Assembly (NCBI RefSeq): GCF_021441885.1
Contig: NZ_CP090438.1
Location: 2,418,001-2,482,000, forward strand
Direction of reading: 5' to 3'
Origin: Vibrio maritimus
Lineage (GTDB): Bacteria > Pseudomonadota > Gammaproteobacteria > Enterobacterales > Vibrionaceae
DNA length: 64,000 bases
The translations under genes were made by a program, and so were the position numbers. This document shows positions 26,589-35,052 of this stretch, piece by piece; the stretch's first letter is position 1, and each line of letters opens with the position of its first letter. Below the pieces are notes generated by a model. It was not told where the DNA came from. It searched no databases and saw nothing but the letters and a program-made list of their open reading frames with translations.

Positions 26589-28411
26589 AGTCATTTCCAA
26601 TCAAAACGCTAAGACACAAAATCATCGCAATCATGCTCGTGGTTACCGGTATGCTGGCTATCGTCAATATCAATATTCAAGCTTATGTTGACTACCAACA
26701 AGAACTGGTGGATATCGAAAACAATGCGACCCGGCATGTTCGCTCGCTCAGTCACCCCATTTCAGAAGCTCTTTGGGATCTAGACTTGCGACAACTTGAG
26801 CAGCTCATTGTCAGTATTAGTGAAGACAAGTACATTCGAGATATTCGTCTAGATGGCATTGACGGGACTCAAATCAGCTCCAGCGATGATAGCTTTCAAT
26901 CTAACGACCACCATAGTTATGAACTGAGGTACAACGGGCGATTCTTAGGCATACTCTCCTACCATATTGACGACGCACTCATACAACAAGAAGTCTTGTC
27001 GCGCCTCTGGCTAGGGTTGGCACTCAACACCTTAGAAGCGTTAGTGATCATTTTGGTGGTCATCATAATTATATACGTGCTGGTTACTAAGCCATTGAAG
27101 GAGCTATACACGCTATCTAAAACTATTAACCCTAAAACCACCCGCAAGCTTGAGCTCCCTGAAAGCCTCACTCAAAGCGATGATGAACTCTCTTATGTTG
27201 CCAAGGCACTGCAACAACTCAACAGCACCTCTAGACGCGCCATTGCGGCGCAAAGAAGAACCGAGAGACAGCTTCTCCACCACCAAAATCAGTTAGAACA
27301 AAGCATCCAGCTCCAAACGAAAGCCTATAAAACGCAAAGCCAACTTCACCGAATCTTGGCAGACATGTCTTTGAATATTCTGACGTGTAATGAAGAGAGC
27401 ATGGCGACGGTCATGTATCGAGCGTTTGAACCTATCGGAAGCCTACTTAACATCGACAGACTGAGCGTCCTTGCTGTAGAAGACAACGTAGCAAAGTATC
27501 GCTACTCTTGGCGCTCAGATGGCAGTGACAACCCCTACGGCCAAGGTTTCAACATAGATTCAATGACCTTTTTACAACGTCGGTTGCGCTCACTGGAGCC
27601 GATCTTAATCAATGACACCGAGACTCTGCGACGAGACGCCGAAAACGAATATCAAATGCTATCTGAACTGAGCATTCAATCTGTTGCCATCTTTCCACTG
27701 ATTGATGGCAAGTCAATATTTGGCTTATTAGTCGCTTCAAACACTAAAGAACCCTCTCCGTGGAGCGACACACAAAAGACTATTTTGAGTCGATTATCGA
27801 CGACAGTGAGTGAACTGCACATCCGGATGAGAAACCAAAAAGAGATGACAGCGCTGCAAGATGAACTCATTGAAGCGAATCAGCGTCTGCACATTGCGGC
27901 AGAAACCGATGAGTTAACCGGACTTCCTAATCGCCGTCCATTTATGAATGAACTAGAGCATCACGCGAACAGTCTCTACGTAAGCACCATTACCACTATG
28001 ATGATCGACGTCGACCACTTCAAACAGTACAACGACCTTTACGGTCATGTTCAGGGTGATTTTGCCCTGAGGTATGTCGCCAACGCACTTAAACATATAC
28101 TCGCACCGTGCGGACACATGGTCGCTCGGATTGGCGGTGAAGAGTTTTGTGCCCTACTTATCAACGTGAGTCACCAAGAAGCGTTAGTCCTCGCCGAGCG
28201 AATGCGATTAGAAGTGAGTGATCTAAAAATCCCTCATACAGGCAATGAGCCATTTGGTGTGTTATCCGTGTCTATTGGCGTTTCTCACCAGGTTGTTGAC
28301 GAGCAAATCGCCACTCAATGGTTATTAGAGAATGCCGATGCTGCTTTGTATAGGGCAAAAGAGAAAGGACGAAACCAGGTTCAATCAGAGCCGTCCGAGA
28401 ATAAACAGTGA
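26585..28411 (+). CDS. membrane diguanylate cyclase with periplasmic sensor, HAMP, GAF and GGDEF
   Basis: The 608 residues show membrane helix 1 (about 11-31), a periplasmic domain (about 32-138), helix 2 (about 142-167), a HAMP-like segment and coiled coil (about 168-250), a GAF-like domain (about 255-410) and a GGDEF domain (about 430-600). The catalytic motif is GGEEF at 517-521, and the metal site lies in MIDVDHFKQYND. An RxxD inhibition site is absent five residues before GGEEF. It should make cyclic di-GMP in response to the coupled binding protein. The pairing recalls NspS-MbaA and LuxP-LuxQ but with a different output. No EAL domain is present. Confidence 0.88.
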   Translation: MKSFPIKTLRHKIIAIMLVVTGMLAIVNINIQAYVDYQQELVDIENNATRHVRSLSHPISEALWDLDLRQLEQLIVSISEDKYIRDIRLDGIDGTQISSSDDSFQSNDHHSYELRYNGRFLGILSYHIDDALIQQEVLSRLWLGLALNTLEALVIILVVIIIIYVLVTKPLKELYTLSKTINPKTTRKLELPESLTQSDDELSYVAKALQQLNSTSRRAIAAQRRTERQLLHHQNQLEQSIQLQTKAYKTQSQLHRILADMSLNILTCNEESMATVMYRAFEPIGSLLNIDRLSVLAVEDNVAKYRYSWRSDGSDNPYGQGFNIDSMTFLQRRLRSLEPILINDTETLRRDAENEYQMLSELSIQSVAIFPLIDGKSIFGLLVASNTKEPSPWSDTQKTILSRLSTTVSELHIRMRNQKEMTALQDELIEANQRLHIAAETDELTGLPNRRPFMNELEHHANSLYVSTITTMMIDVDHFKQYNDLYGHVQGDFALRYVANALKHILAPCGHMVARIGGEEFCALLINVSHQEALVLAERMRLEVSDLKIPHTGNEPFGVLSVSIGVSHQVVDEQIATQWLLENADAALYRAKEKGRNQVQSEPSENKQ

Positions 28412-28583
28412 ATCACGCTGACTATTTGGTCTACTTTCAATCAACTGGCGCAAAATGGCTAATTTGAATACGACAAACTACTATTATCGAAACCATAAAT
28501 TATTGCATTTTTTTGACAAAGCGCTGATACGTACACTGCACAATCTCCCGCTTTTTCGTTCCACAAACTCATTTGGTTTACTT

Positions 28584-29657
28584 ATGAAAAAATTACTATT
28601 GTTACTGAGTCTTAGCCTTACCGCTGCAGCCCCGACCTTCGCAGAAACTGAGACCGTACCAGTAGGGATAAGACCATGCTGCGCTTTTGGCACCGGTCTT
28701 AAAGCGGAATTAGGAAGTGTCCCTGTCCCGTTTTACTCCATCAAAAACGTGCTTAACACCGAAGACGTCAATGCTCATGTGTTCAACGACGGCTCTGCGA
28801 GTGTCGTCGGCAGCTTGTTTGGCACGTCTGACGAAGTCAATGGTCTGATTTTCACTAATAAAGGTGGTTTCATCGATACGGCACACGTACGAGACACTGC
28901 TGATTTCGCGTTTTACCTCTATCGCTCTCTCAAGCAGCGTGAAGAGAACAGTTACGAAGTAAACCTGACACCAGAACTTCGTGAGCGACGCATCGTATTT
29001 GAGAATCTGGATCAGCTAAATAGTGACAATCACGATGAGGCGAAACTCGCGGCACTCATGGCATTCCGACTAGCACAATGGCACGAAATTGCCCAGTGGT
29101 TTGGTCTAGTCTCTGTCGGTGGTTTTAAAGAATACCCTTCTGCATTCTCACCGGAAGATTTGTATTCGAACATGCTAGGCGCACTCATCGCTTATGAAAT
29201 TCTCAAGATAAACCCTGAGATCAAACAAGAAGCGTTTGTCGTGCTGTTCCCAGACTATTTCCGTAAACACCTCAAGATGCTTGATGCGCAGGACGAAGAT
29301 ACGACGATAGCCAAACTCAAAGAGATTGATGGTATTTGGTGGGACAGCTCAAAACGACTGCCAAACAAATGGGTAGTGAAAACACGTGACTATCACTTTA
29401 GCCTAGATCTGATTCCAAATGCCGTCACCAATGGTACACCTCTATCTTTGACGCCATTTGAAGAGCTTGAGCAATATGGACAGTTACAACTGGTAAAAGC
29501 TGACAAGATTCAGTCATTTGATATACTTCCGAGCACATTGACGGACAAATCGGTTTGGACTCATGAAGATTTTCAAGCGATTGGCGACATCTCTAAGTCG
29601 GTTGATGATAAACATGAAAACAATCGAAATGACGCACTCACTCTAAAGTTGAACTAA
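28584..29657 (+). CDS. DUF4056 family exported protein
   Basis: From ATG 28584 the protein has 357 residues and a clean signal peptide (MKKLLLLLSLSLTAAAPTFA, 1-20). The longer frame from 28455 would place the signal internally, so it is rejected. The mature start VPVGIRPCCAFGTGL and the pattern of conserved acidic and aromatic residues around AQWHEIAQWFG suggest the DUF4056 family, whose function is unknown. It ends three bases before dgkA, so both are probably translated from one mRNA. This raises a possible link with membrane lipid or envelope glycan turnover, which is inference only. Confidence 0.68.
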   Translation: MKKLLLLLSLSLTAAAPTFAETETVPVGIRPCCAFGTGLKAELGSVPVPFYSIKNVLNTEDVNAHVFNDGSASVVGSLFGTSDEVNGLIFTNKGGFIDTAHVRDTADFAFYLYRSLKQREENSYEVNLTPELRERRIVFENLDQLNSDNHDEAKLAALMAFRLAQWHEIAQWFGLVSVGGFKEYPSAFSPEDLYSNMLGALIAYEILKINPEIKQEAFVVLFPDYFRKHLKMLDAQDEDTTIAKLKEIDGIWWDSSKRLPNKWVVKTRDYHFSLDLIPNAVTNGTPLSLTPFEELEQYGQLQLVKADKIQSFDILPSTLTDKSVWTHEDFQAIGDISKSVDDKHENNRNDALTLKLN

Positions 29658-29660
29658 GAC

Positions 29661-30035
29661 ATGACTGAGATCCAAAAAAACACAGGTTTAAAACGCGTAA
29701 TCTACGCAGCCCGATATTCTTGGTATGGTTTGATTGCAGCATGGAAGAATGAGGCGGCGTTTCGACAAGAATGCGTGGCGTTGCTCCTCGCTGTCATTGT
29801 CGCTTTCTCTTTGGACGTTTCATTGTTTGCAAAAGCCGCTCTCGTTGGCAGCGTCATCTTTGTGATGATCGTGGAGTTGATGAACTCAGCGGTGGAAGCT
29901 GTGGTCGATCGCGTCGGCCTGGAAAGGCACGAGCTCTCTGGAAGAGCCAAAGATCTCGGCTCCGCAGCCGTATTCCTTGCCATCGGCTTAGCACTCATCG
30001 TTTGGATCTCGATTCTCTGGATGCACTTTAGCTAG
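29661..30035 (+). CDS. dgkA: diacylglycerol kinase
   Basis: This 124-residue inner-membrane enzyme is the length of E. coli DgkA (122). The amphipathic N-terminus has AAWKNEAAFRQE, and the catalytic stretch VELMNSAVEAVVDR (about 74-87) carries the Glu and Asn residues that bind ATP and magnesium. RHELSGRAKDLGSAAV follows. It phosphorylates diacylglycerol, mainly that released during periplasmic glucan or LPS modification. It follows the DUF4056 gene directly and ends at a good terminator. Confidence 0.96.
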   Translation: MTEIQKNTGLKRVIYAARYSWYGLIAAWKNEAAFRQECVALLLAVIVAFSLDVSLFAKAALVGSVIFVMIVELMNSAVEAVVDRVGLERHELSGRAKDLGSAAVFLAIGLALIVWISILWMHFS

Positions 30036-30053
30036 CACCGACAAGTTAAACGG

Positions 30054-30090
30054 AAAGGCTTAATCTCTATTTGAGGTTAAGCCTTTTTTG
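30054..30090 (+). terminator. terminator after dgkA
   Basis: AAGGCTTAATCTC and GAGGTTAAGCCTT pair (one G:T) around five bases and are followed by TTTTTG. Confidence 0.9.
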
Positions 30091-30171
30091 TATCCAGTAT
30101 CTTAAGTAGCTCTGTTACATAGCAGCGACACCTAGAAGCTGCTCCTCGATACCGCACCTCGAAACTACACC

Positions 30172-30198
30172 TAGCAACAAGGTTCTCAATTGTTGCTA
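30172..30198. promoter_or_regulatory. inverted repeat before dgcR, candidate operator
   Basis: TAGCAACAA and TTGTTGCTA form perfect 9-base arms around a 9-base spacer, 45 bases before the GTG of the LysR gene. The size and spacing suit LysR-type binding, so autoregulation is plausible. Confidence 0.45.
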
Positions 30199-30242
30199 TT
30201 TGCTTTACAGTGACCCTATCTACCTATTGAACCGAGGCGCTC

Positions 30243-31139
30243 GTGAACCTGCGACAGCTGGAAGTCTTTTACGCCATTATGCAAGCTGGCACCGTCTCAG
30301 GTGCGGCCAAGAACCTGCATGTATCTCAGCCCAATATCACGCGAGTGCTCGCTCACACGGAGCAGCAGTTGGGGTTCTCACTATTTGAGCGTGTAAAAGG
30401 ACGCCTAGTCCCCACACAAGAAGCACATCGACTACTGCCAGATGTTGAAAAAATCTATCGTCAATTGGGAGAGTTTCAAACCCTTACGGAAAAGGTGCGA
30501 AGCGGTCATCAACATATTAGAGTTGGCGCGCCGCCCATACTGGCATCTAAGCTCTTGCCACCTATCGTCACTAAAGTAAATCAACAATACGGTTATTCCA
30601 TTGACCTGATGACAGGCAATCACTCAGAACTTTGCCAAGCTCTACTCACTAATGAACTTGATATTGCGATAACGTTCGGCGAAGAAACACCAGCCGGGAT
30701 CTCTCACGAGCGGCTGATAAAAGAGACAATGCGAGTGCTACTCCCCAAAGACCACCTATCACACAACCTAGAACAAGATAGCTCGATATCACTCTCTGCT
30801 GTGCTAGCGAATGACATTGGTATCATTGCACTAGACGATAGAGACCCGCTTGGAGTCAGACTTGCGGCGGCTATTCGGGCTATTAACCCTGATTTCTATG
30901 CTTCATTCACCGTTCGTAGCTACAACGCAGGCGCTGAGCTCGCCAAGCTTGGCGCAGGTATCGCTATCGTAGACCCATGGACAGCTGATCAATATAAAAA
31001 CGAGGAAAACCTTAAGTGTGTTGCACTGAGCGATTCCATCGACTGCTCCGTTTCTTTGCTCACCAGCGATATTCACGCAATGTCTATCGCAACCAAAAAC
31101 TTGCTATCGATTCTAAAAGCCAGTAATACCTCATTGTAA
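30243..31139 (+). CDS. dgcR: LysR-family regulator of D-glutamate catabolism genes (DgcR-like)
   Basis: This 298-residue LysR protein starts at GTG 30243. Its winged helix (1-60) contains FYAIMQAGTVSGAAKNLHVSQP and ITRVLAHTEQQLGFSLFERVK, and the effector domain starts near residue 93. It lies directly upstream of, and in the same direction as, genes for DgcN and DgcA, which form a D-glutamate catabolic pathway described in marine proteobacteria together with a LysR-type activator. I assign the name by this context. Inverted repeats lie on both sides of the gene. Confidence 0.72.
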   Translation: MNLRQLEVFYAIMQAGTVSGAAKNLHVSQPNITRVLAHTEQQLGFSLFERVKGRLVPTQEAHRLLPDVEKIYRQLGEFQTLTEKVRSGHQHIRVGAPPILASKLLPPIVTKVNQQYGYSIDLMTGNHSELCQALLTNELDIAITFGEETPAGISHERLIKETMRVLLPKDHLSHNLEQDSSISLSAVLANDIGIIALDDRDPLGVRLAAAIRAINPDFYASFTVRSYNAGAELAKLGAGIAIVDPWTADQYKNEENLKCVALSDSIDCSVSLLTSDIHAMSIATKNLLSILKASNTSL

Positions 31140-31146
31140 TTGCTCT

Positions 31147-31169
31147 GCCTATAACATGAGGTTATAGGC
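31147..31169. promoter_or_regulatory. perfect inverted repeat between dgcR and dgcN
   Basis: GCCTATAAC and GTTATAGGC pair around ATGAG, 84 bases before the dgcN ATG. There is no T tract, so an operator is more likely than a terminator, though a weak mRNA hairpin after dgcR is possible. Confidence 0.45.
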
Positions 31170-31252
31170 GAGCAACAACAGAGTATTCGTCTGCTCGACC
31201 TTATCCCTATATCTTGGACACTCAATATTTGCTATCCAACGTAAGGGACACT

Positions 31253-32257
31253 ATGAACATTGCACAGCCTTATCTGCTTTTCCTCGGAGATGTCACCGAC
31301 CCACTCGCAGCAAAAACGGCTCGCGGTATCGTCCAATGGCGACCACAAGCTTGCCTAGGTGAACTGCGCTTGACTGAAGAGACGGTTTCTCTAGGACTCG
31401 AAGCACTAACCCTCGAGCAAGCTAAAGCAAATGGTGCAAAGACCTTAGTGATTGGCACAGCAAATGCGGGTGGTGTCATCCCTAGAACCTGGGTTGAAAC
31501 GCTTATTACTGCGGCTAACCTTGGCTTTGATATTGCCTCAGGTATGCATCAGCGCCTTACCGATATTCCTGAACTCGCAGCGCTTGCCAGCCAAGGTAAG
31601 ATCCAGTTGTTCGATGTTCGTCATTATGATGAGCGCCTAGATGTGGGCACAGGTGCCAAACGCCAAGGTAAACGCCTTTTGACTGTCGGTACAGACTGCT
31701 CAGTAGGTAAAATGTTTACAGCGCTAGCTGTTGAGAAAGCACTTACACAACAAGGTATTAATGCCCAATTTAAAGCCACCGGACAAACTGGGATCCTGAT
31801 TGAAGGCATGGGTATCTCAGTAGACGCGGTTGTCGCAGACTTTATTTCAGGAGCCGTCGAAGCGCTAAGTCCGAGTTTTACTGATCATGAGTGGGATATT
31901 ATCGAAGGGCAAGGGTCTTTGTTTAATCCCTCTTTCGCTGGCGTAAGCTTAGGTTTACTGCATGGTGCTCAACCGGATGCGCTGGTACTGTGTCATGAAG
32001 TCGGACGGGAGCATATTCGCCATTTAGCTCATGCTGCACTGCCAAGCATAAGGCAGACGATCGAAGCGAACCTTATGGCGGCGAGAGTCACCAATCCGGC
32101 CGTGCAATTTGTTGGCATTTGTCTCAACACTTCAAAAATCGATGACAAAGAAGCCGAAGCGTTATGCTTAGAATGGAGTGAGAAGTTCAATCTACCTGTG
32201 ACTGACCCTGTTCGTTTTGGCGTTGATGAGATCGCTCGCCGTGTCGCGGCGCTATAG
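31253..32257 (+). CDS. dgcN: DgcN, D-glutamate N-acetyltransferase (DUF1611 family)
   Basis: This 334-residue protein belongs to the DUF1611 family, with an N-terminal domain (YLLFLGDVTDPLAAKTARGI) and a C-terminal P-loop domain with LLTVGTDCSVGKMFTALAVE (about 143-162). QFKATGQTGILIEG and EGQGSLFNPSFAGVSLGLLHG follow. Relatives acetylate D-glutamate to N-acetyl-D-glutamate with acetyl-CoA. ATG 31253 is preceded by AAGGG, while the longer frame is not supported. The next gene encodes the racemase step, so D-Glu from peptidoglycan or seawater D-amino acids would enter central metabolism. Confidence 0.85.
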   Translation: MNIAQPYLLFLGDVTDPLAAKTARGIVQWRPQACLGELRLTEETVSLGLEALTLEQAKANGAKTLVIGTANAGGVIPRTWVETLITAANLGFDIASGMHQRLTDIPELAALASQGKIQLFDVRHYDERLDVGTGAKRQGKRLLTVGTDCSVGKMFTALAVEKALTQQGINAQFKATGQTGILIEGMGISVDAVVADFISGAVEALSPSFTDHEWDIIEGQGSLFNPSFAGVSLGLLHGAQPDALVLCHEVGREHIRHLAHAALPSIRQTIEANLMAARVTNPAVQFVGICLNTSKIDDKEAEALCLEWSEKFNLPVTDPVRFGVDEIARRVAAL

Positions 32258-32355
32258 CAATAGCGATGAACTGAGAGACTTCCGTCTTAGATACGTCCAT
32301 CTAAACCTACGAAAAGCATGCTCTGTTACTTGGTCAAAAGGGATACAATGACATT

Positions 32356-33321
32356 ATGAAAATCGAAGCGCACCATCACTCTATCAAATTAGCGAAGCCG
32401 TTCACTATTTCTCGAGGGACGCGAACGCACGCCGAGATGGTAAGAGTGTCGATAACCTATCAAGACCACATTGCACAAGGGGAATGTACGCCATACCCAA
32501 GGTATGGTGAGTCTGTTGATTCGGTTATAGAGCAAATCAACGCGTTTAGTGAAACGCTCACTTCGTTGACTCCCGAGCAAGCCCGCATAGAGCTCCAGCG
32601 CTGCCCTGCAGGTGCCGCGCGCAACGCCATAGACTGTGCACTATGGTCGCTCGAAAGTATGCTCAAAGGATCTCATTTCCCTGCTCCTTTCTTTACTATT
32701 AAGCCGAGTATTGAAACAGCAATGACGGTTTCCGTCGCCAATGTGAGGACTATGGCAGATCAAGCGAGTGAATATGTTGAGCAAGGTGCGACGCTGCTTA
32801 AGGTTAAGCTCGATGGTGACGCAGTCCTTGAAAAAATCAGGGCGATCAGAGCAGTGGCGCCTAATGCGAAGATCATCATCGATGCCAACGAAGCATGGGC
32901 AGACATGGATCTGGCAGCACTCTTTACCGACTTAACGCCTTTCAACATCACGATGATAGAGCAGCCTGTCCCTAGTGGTCAGGATGCGTTATTGAAAGAC
33001 ATCCCTCACCCCATTCCTTTATGTGCCGATGAAAGTTGCCATACTCGCAAACAGCTTGGTGAACTGGTCGGCATTTATGAGATGATCAATATTAAACTGG
33101 ATAAAACCGGCGGACTTACCGAAGCGCTTGCTCTTGAGAAAAGCGCCCGAGAAGCCGGGCTAAGCATTATGTCGGGTTGCATGCTTGGCTCATCCATAGC
33201 GATGAAAGCCGCGCTGCCGATTGCCAACCGTGCTGAAGTAGTCGATCTTGATGGTCCTGTTTTACTAGGCTCGGATATTGAAAATGGTCTTCGCTATCAG
33301 CAAGGGAAGCTCTATCTCTGA
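32356..33321 (+). CDS. dgcA: DgcA, N-acetyl-glutamate racemase/dipeptide epimerase family
   Basis: This 321-residue enolase-superfamily enzyme has the two catalytic lysines (LLKVKLDGD near 150 and INIKLDKTGG near 245) and the metal ligands in IIDANEAW, MIEQPV and LCADESCH. Such sequences are usually labelled L-Ala-D/L-Glu epimerase. Next to dgcN, conversion of N-acetyl-D-glutamate to N-acetyl-L-glutamate is the better assignment. It is 98 bases downstream of dgcN on the same strand. A dipeptide epimerase role in cell-wall recycling remains the alternative. Confidence 0.82.
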   Translation: MKIEAHHHSIKLAKPFTISRGTRTHAEMVRVSITYQDHIAQGECTPYPRYGESVDSVIEQINAFSETLTSLTPEQARIELQRCPAGAARNAIDCALWSLESMLKGSHFPAPFFTIKPSIETAMTVSVANVRTMADQASEYVEQGATLLKVKLDGDAVLEKIRAIRAVAPNAKIIIDANEAWADMDLAALFTDLTPFNITMIEQPVPSGQDALLKDIPHPIPLCADESCHTRKQLGELVGIYEMINIKLDKTGGLTEALALEKSAREAGLSIMSGCMLGSSIAMKAALPIANRAEVVDLDGPVLLGSDIENGLRYQQGKLYL

Positions 33322-33341
33322 CTAGCCCGTTCAAAAACGAC

Positions 33342-33378
33342 AAAGCGCGCGATAACCTGAGTTTATCGCGCGCTTTTT
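33342..33378. terminator. bidirectional terminator between dgcA and MATE gene
   Basis: AAGCGCGCGATAA and TTATCGCGCGCTT form a 13-base stem with a T run, at a convergent gene pair. Confidence 0.92.
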
Positions 33379-33401
33379 AGTATTGACCGAAGGTAAGCTG
33401 A

Positions 33402-34784
33402 TTAAGCGCCAGACAAAAGCTCAACATCACGTCGTTTAATAACGCTTCTTAGGCGCAACAGCATTAATATTGCCGCCACAGTTAGGCCGGTAAGAATACC
33501 CACCCAAAAGCCCTTTTCTCCCATAGCGGGAACAATGTGATCAGTTAGACCGAGCACCACACCTAGGGGCAGTGCTAACCCCCAATACGAGGCGATGGCA
33601 AGGATCATCGGTACTTTGGTGTCCTTGTAGCCACGCAATGCGCCATTTGCCGAAGTCTGAAGCGCATCACTGAATTGATACATAGCGGTGAATACTAACA
33701 GCGTGGCCGCTGTAGCGCTCACTACTGGATCTGTGGTGTAAAGACGAATAATCCAATCAGGGAACAACAAGAACATCGCCACTGAGCAGAGTGACAACAG
33801 TGCCGCAACCAAAATACCAATCTTGCTTCGTTCAATCGCACCCAGTTCGTCTTTTGCACCTAGAGCATGCCCTACACGAATCGTGATACCAAAAGAGATA
33901 CTCATTGGGATCACGTAAGTCATGCTGGATATATTGAGCGCGATTTGAGCGGCGGCAACATTCTCTGCACCGATACGACCAATGAGTAGTGCAATCACAG
34001 CGAAGATGCTTCCGCATACGGCGATATTCATCCCAATCGGCAAGCCTAGTCTCAACAGATTGACGATAGCCTTTATTCTTGGCTTGATATCATTGAAACG
34101 AATGATGGTTTTGTAGTGGTGATGCCCCTTAATATAAGAGTACAACAGACCCGACATTAACCAATACACCAAGCTAGTTGCCCAGCCACAACCCACAGCG
34201 CCAAGTTCAGGGAAGCCAAACTTACCGTAGATAAGCACATAGTTAACGGGAATATTCACCAAAAGACCAATCACTGAGATGATCATTGGCGCTTTGGTAT
34301 TGTTCATCCCCTCGCAAAAGCCATTCAAGGTATAGAAAAGTGCAATGCCGGGAACACCAAATGCCAACGCATAGGCGTAGTCACTAGCAATAGGAATGAT
34401 CTCCGACGCAACACCAATCCACTCAAGAATCGGCTTCGCACTGACTAAGTAGGCAATAAGCAAAGCACTCGATGTCAGTGCCAGCCACACCATCTGAAAG
34501 AAGTCGACCGAGATACTGTCGAAGTCACGCGCGCCACGGTGAAACGCAACAACCGGCGTTAATGCCATGATCACACCGCGAAGCAGAAGTAGAACCGGGA
34601 TCCACAAGCTAGCGCCCAACGCGATCGCTGCTAGATCAGCTGCGCTCACTTGACCAGCCATCGTGGTATCCACGAAGCCCATCGCTTGGGTAGCAAGCTG
34701 AGTCAAAATAATAGGTACTGACAGGTGCATCAAGGCACCCGATTCTTTAGAAAAACGAGTTAAAGGAGGAGTAGTCGTTTGCAT
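33402..34784 (-). CDS. MATE family multidrug efflux transporter (NorM-like)
   Basis: From ATG 34784 this is a 460-residue inner-membrane protein with twelve predicted helices. The N-terminal MATE signature is LMHLSVPIILTQLATQAMGFVD and TTMAGQVSAADLAAIALG, with SLWIPVLLLLRGVIMALTPVVA close to NorM. The second half repeats the fold (GLPIGMNIAVCGSIFAVIALLIG). NorM-type pumps export cationic drugs using sodium or protons. I leave the symbol empty because vibrios carry several MATE paralogues. The upstream extension to 34814 begins at a poor position. Confidence 0.88.
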   Translation of the reverse strand: MQTTTPPLTRFSKESGALMHLSVPIILTQLATQAMGFVDTTMAGQVSAADLAAIALGASLWIPVLLLLRGVIMALTPVVAFHRGARDFDSISVDFFQMVWLALTSSALLIAYLVSAKPILEWIGVASEIIPIASDYAYALAFGVPGIALFYTLNGFCEGMNNTKAPMIISVIGLLVNIPVNYVLIYGKFGFPELGAVGCGWATSLVYWLMSGLLYSYIKGHHHYKTIIRFNDIKPRIKAIVNLLRLGLPIGMNIAVCGSIFAVIALLIGRIGAENVAAAQIALNISSMTYVIPMSISFGITIRVGHALGAKDELGAIERSKIGILVAALLSLCSVAMFLLFPDWIIRLYTTDPVVSATAATLLVFTAMYQFSDALQTSANGALRGYKDTKVPMILAIASYWGLALPLGVVLGLTDHIVPAMGEKGFWVGILTGLTVAAILMLLRLRSVIKRRDVELLSGA

Positions 34785-35052
34785 GAATGTCTTATAACAC
34801 CAATATAAATGCACCAGTGGAGGCAGGATGGCGAGTGCGCATTTTAGGGTGTGCCCGTCTAAGGCGGCGACAATATAAACACCTTAGTCATAGATTTCAA
34901 TACTGCTTTAGCCATAAATCGCTGAAATAATGCAACCAAAATTGTATTGAACTTCATCACAAAACCACGCAGAATAGCGCGCCTTACCCTATCCTTGGGT
35001 TTACGGCATATCTCACCCGAATTGCCTCTCTTTCCTTTAATTGAGTATCACT

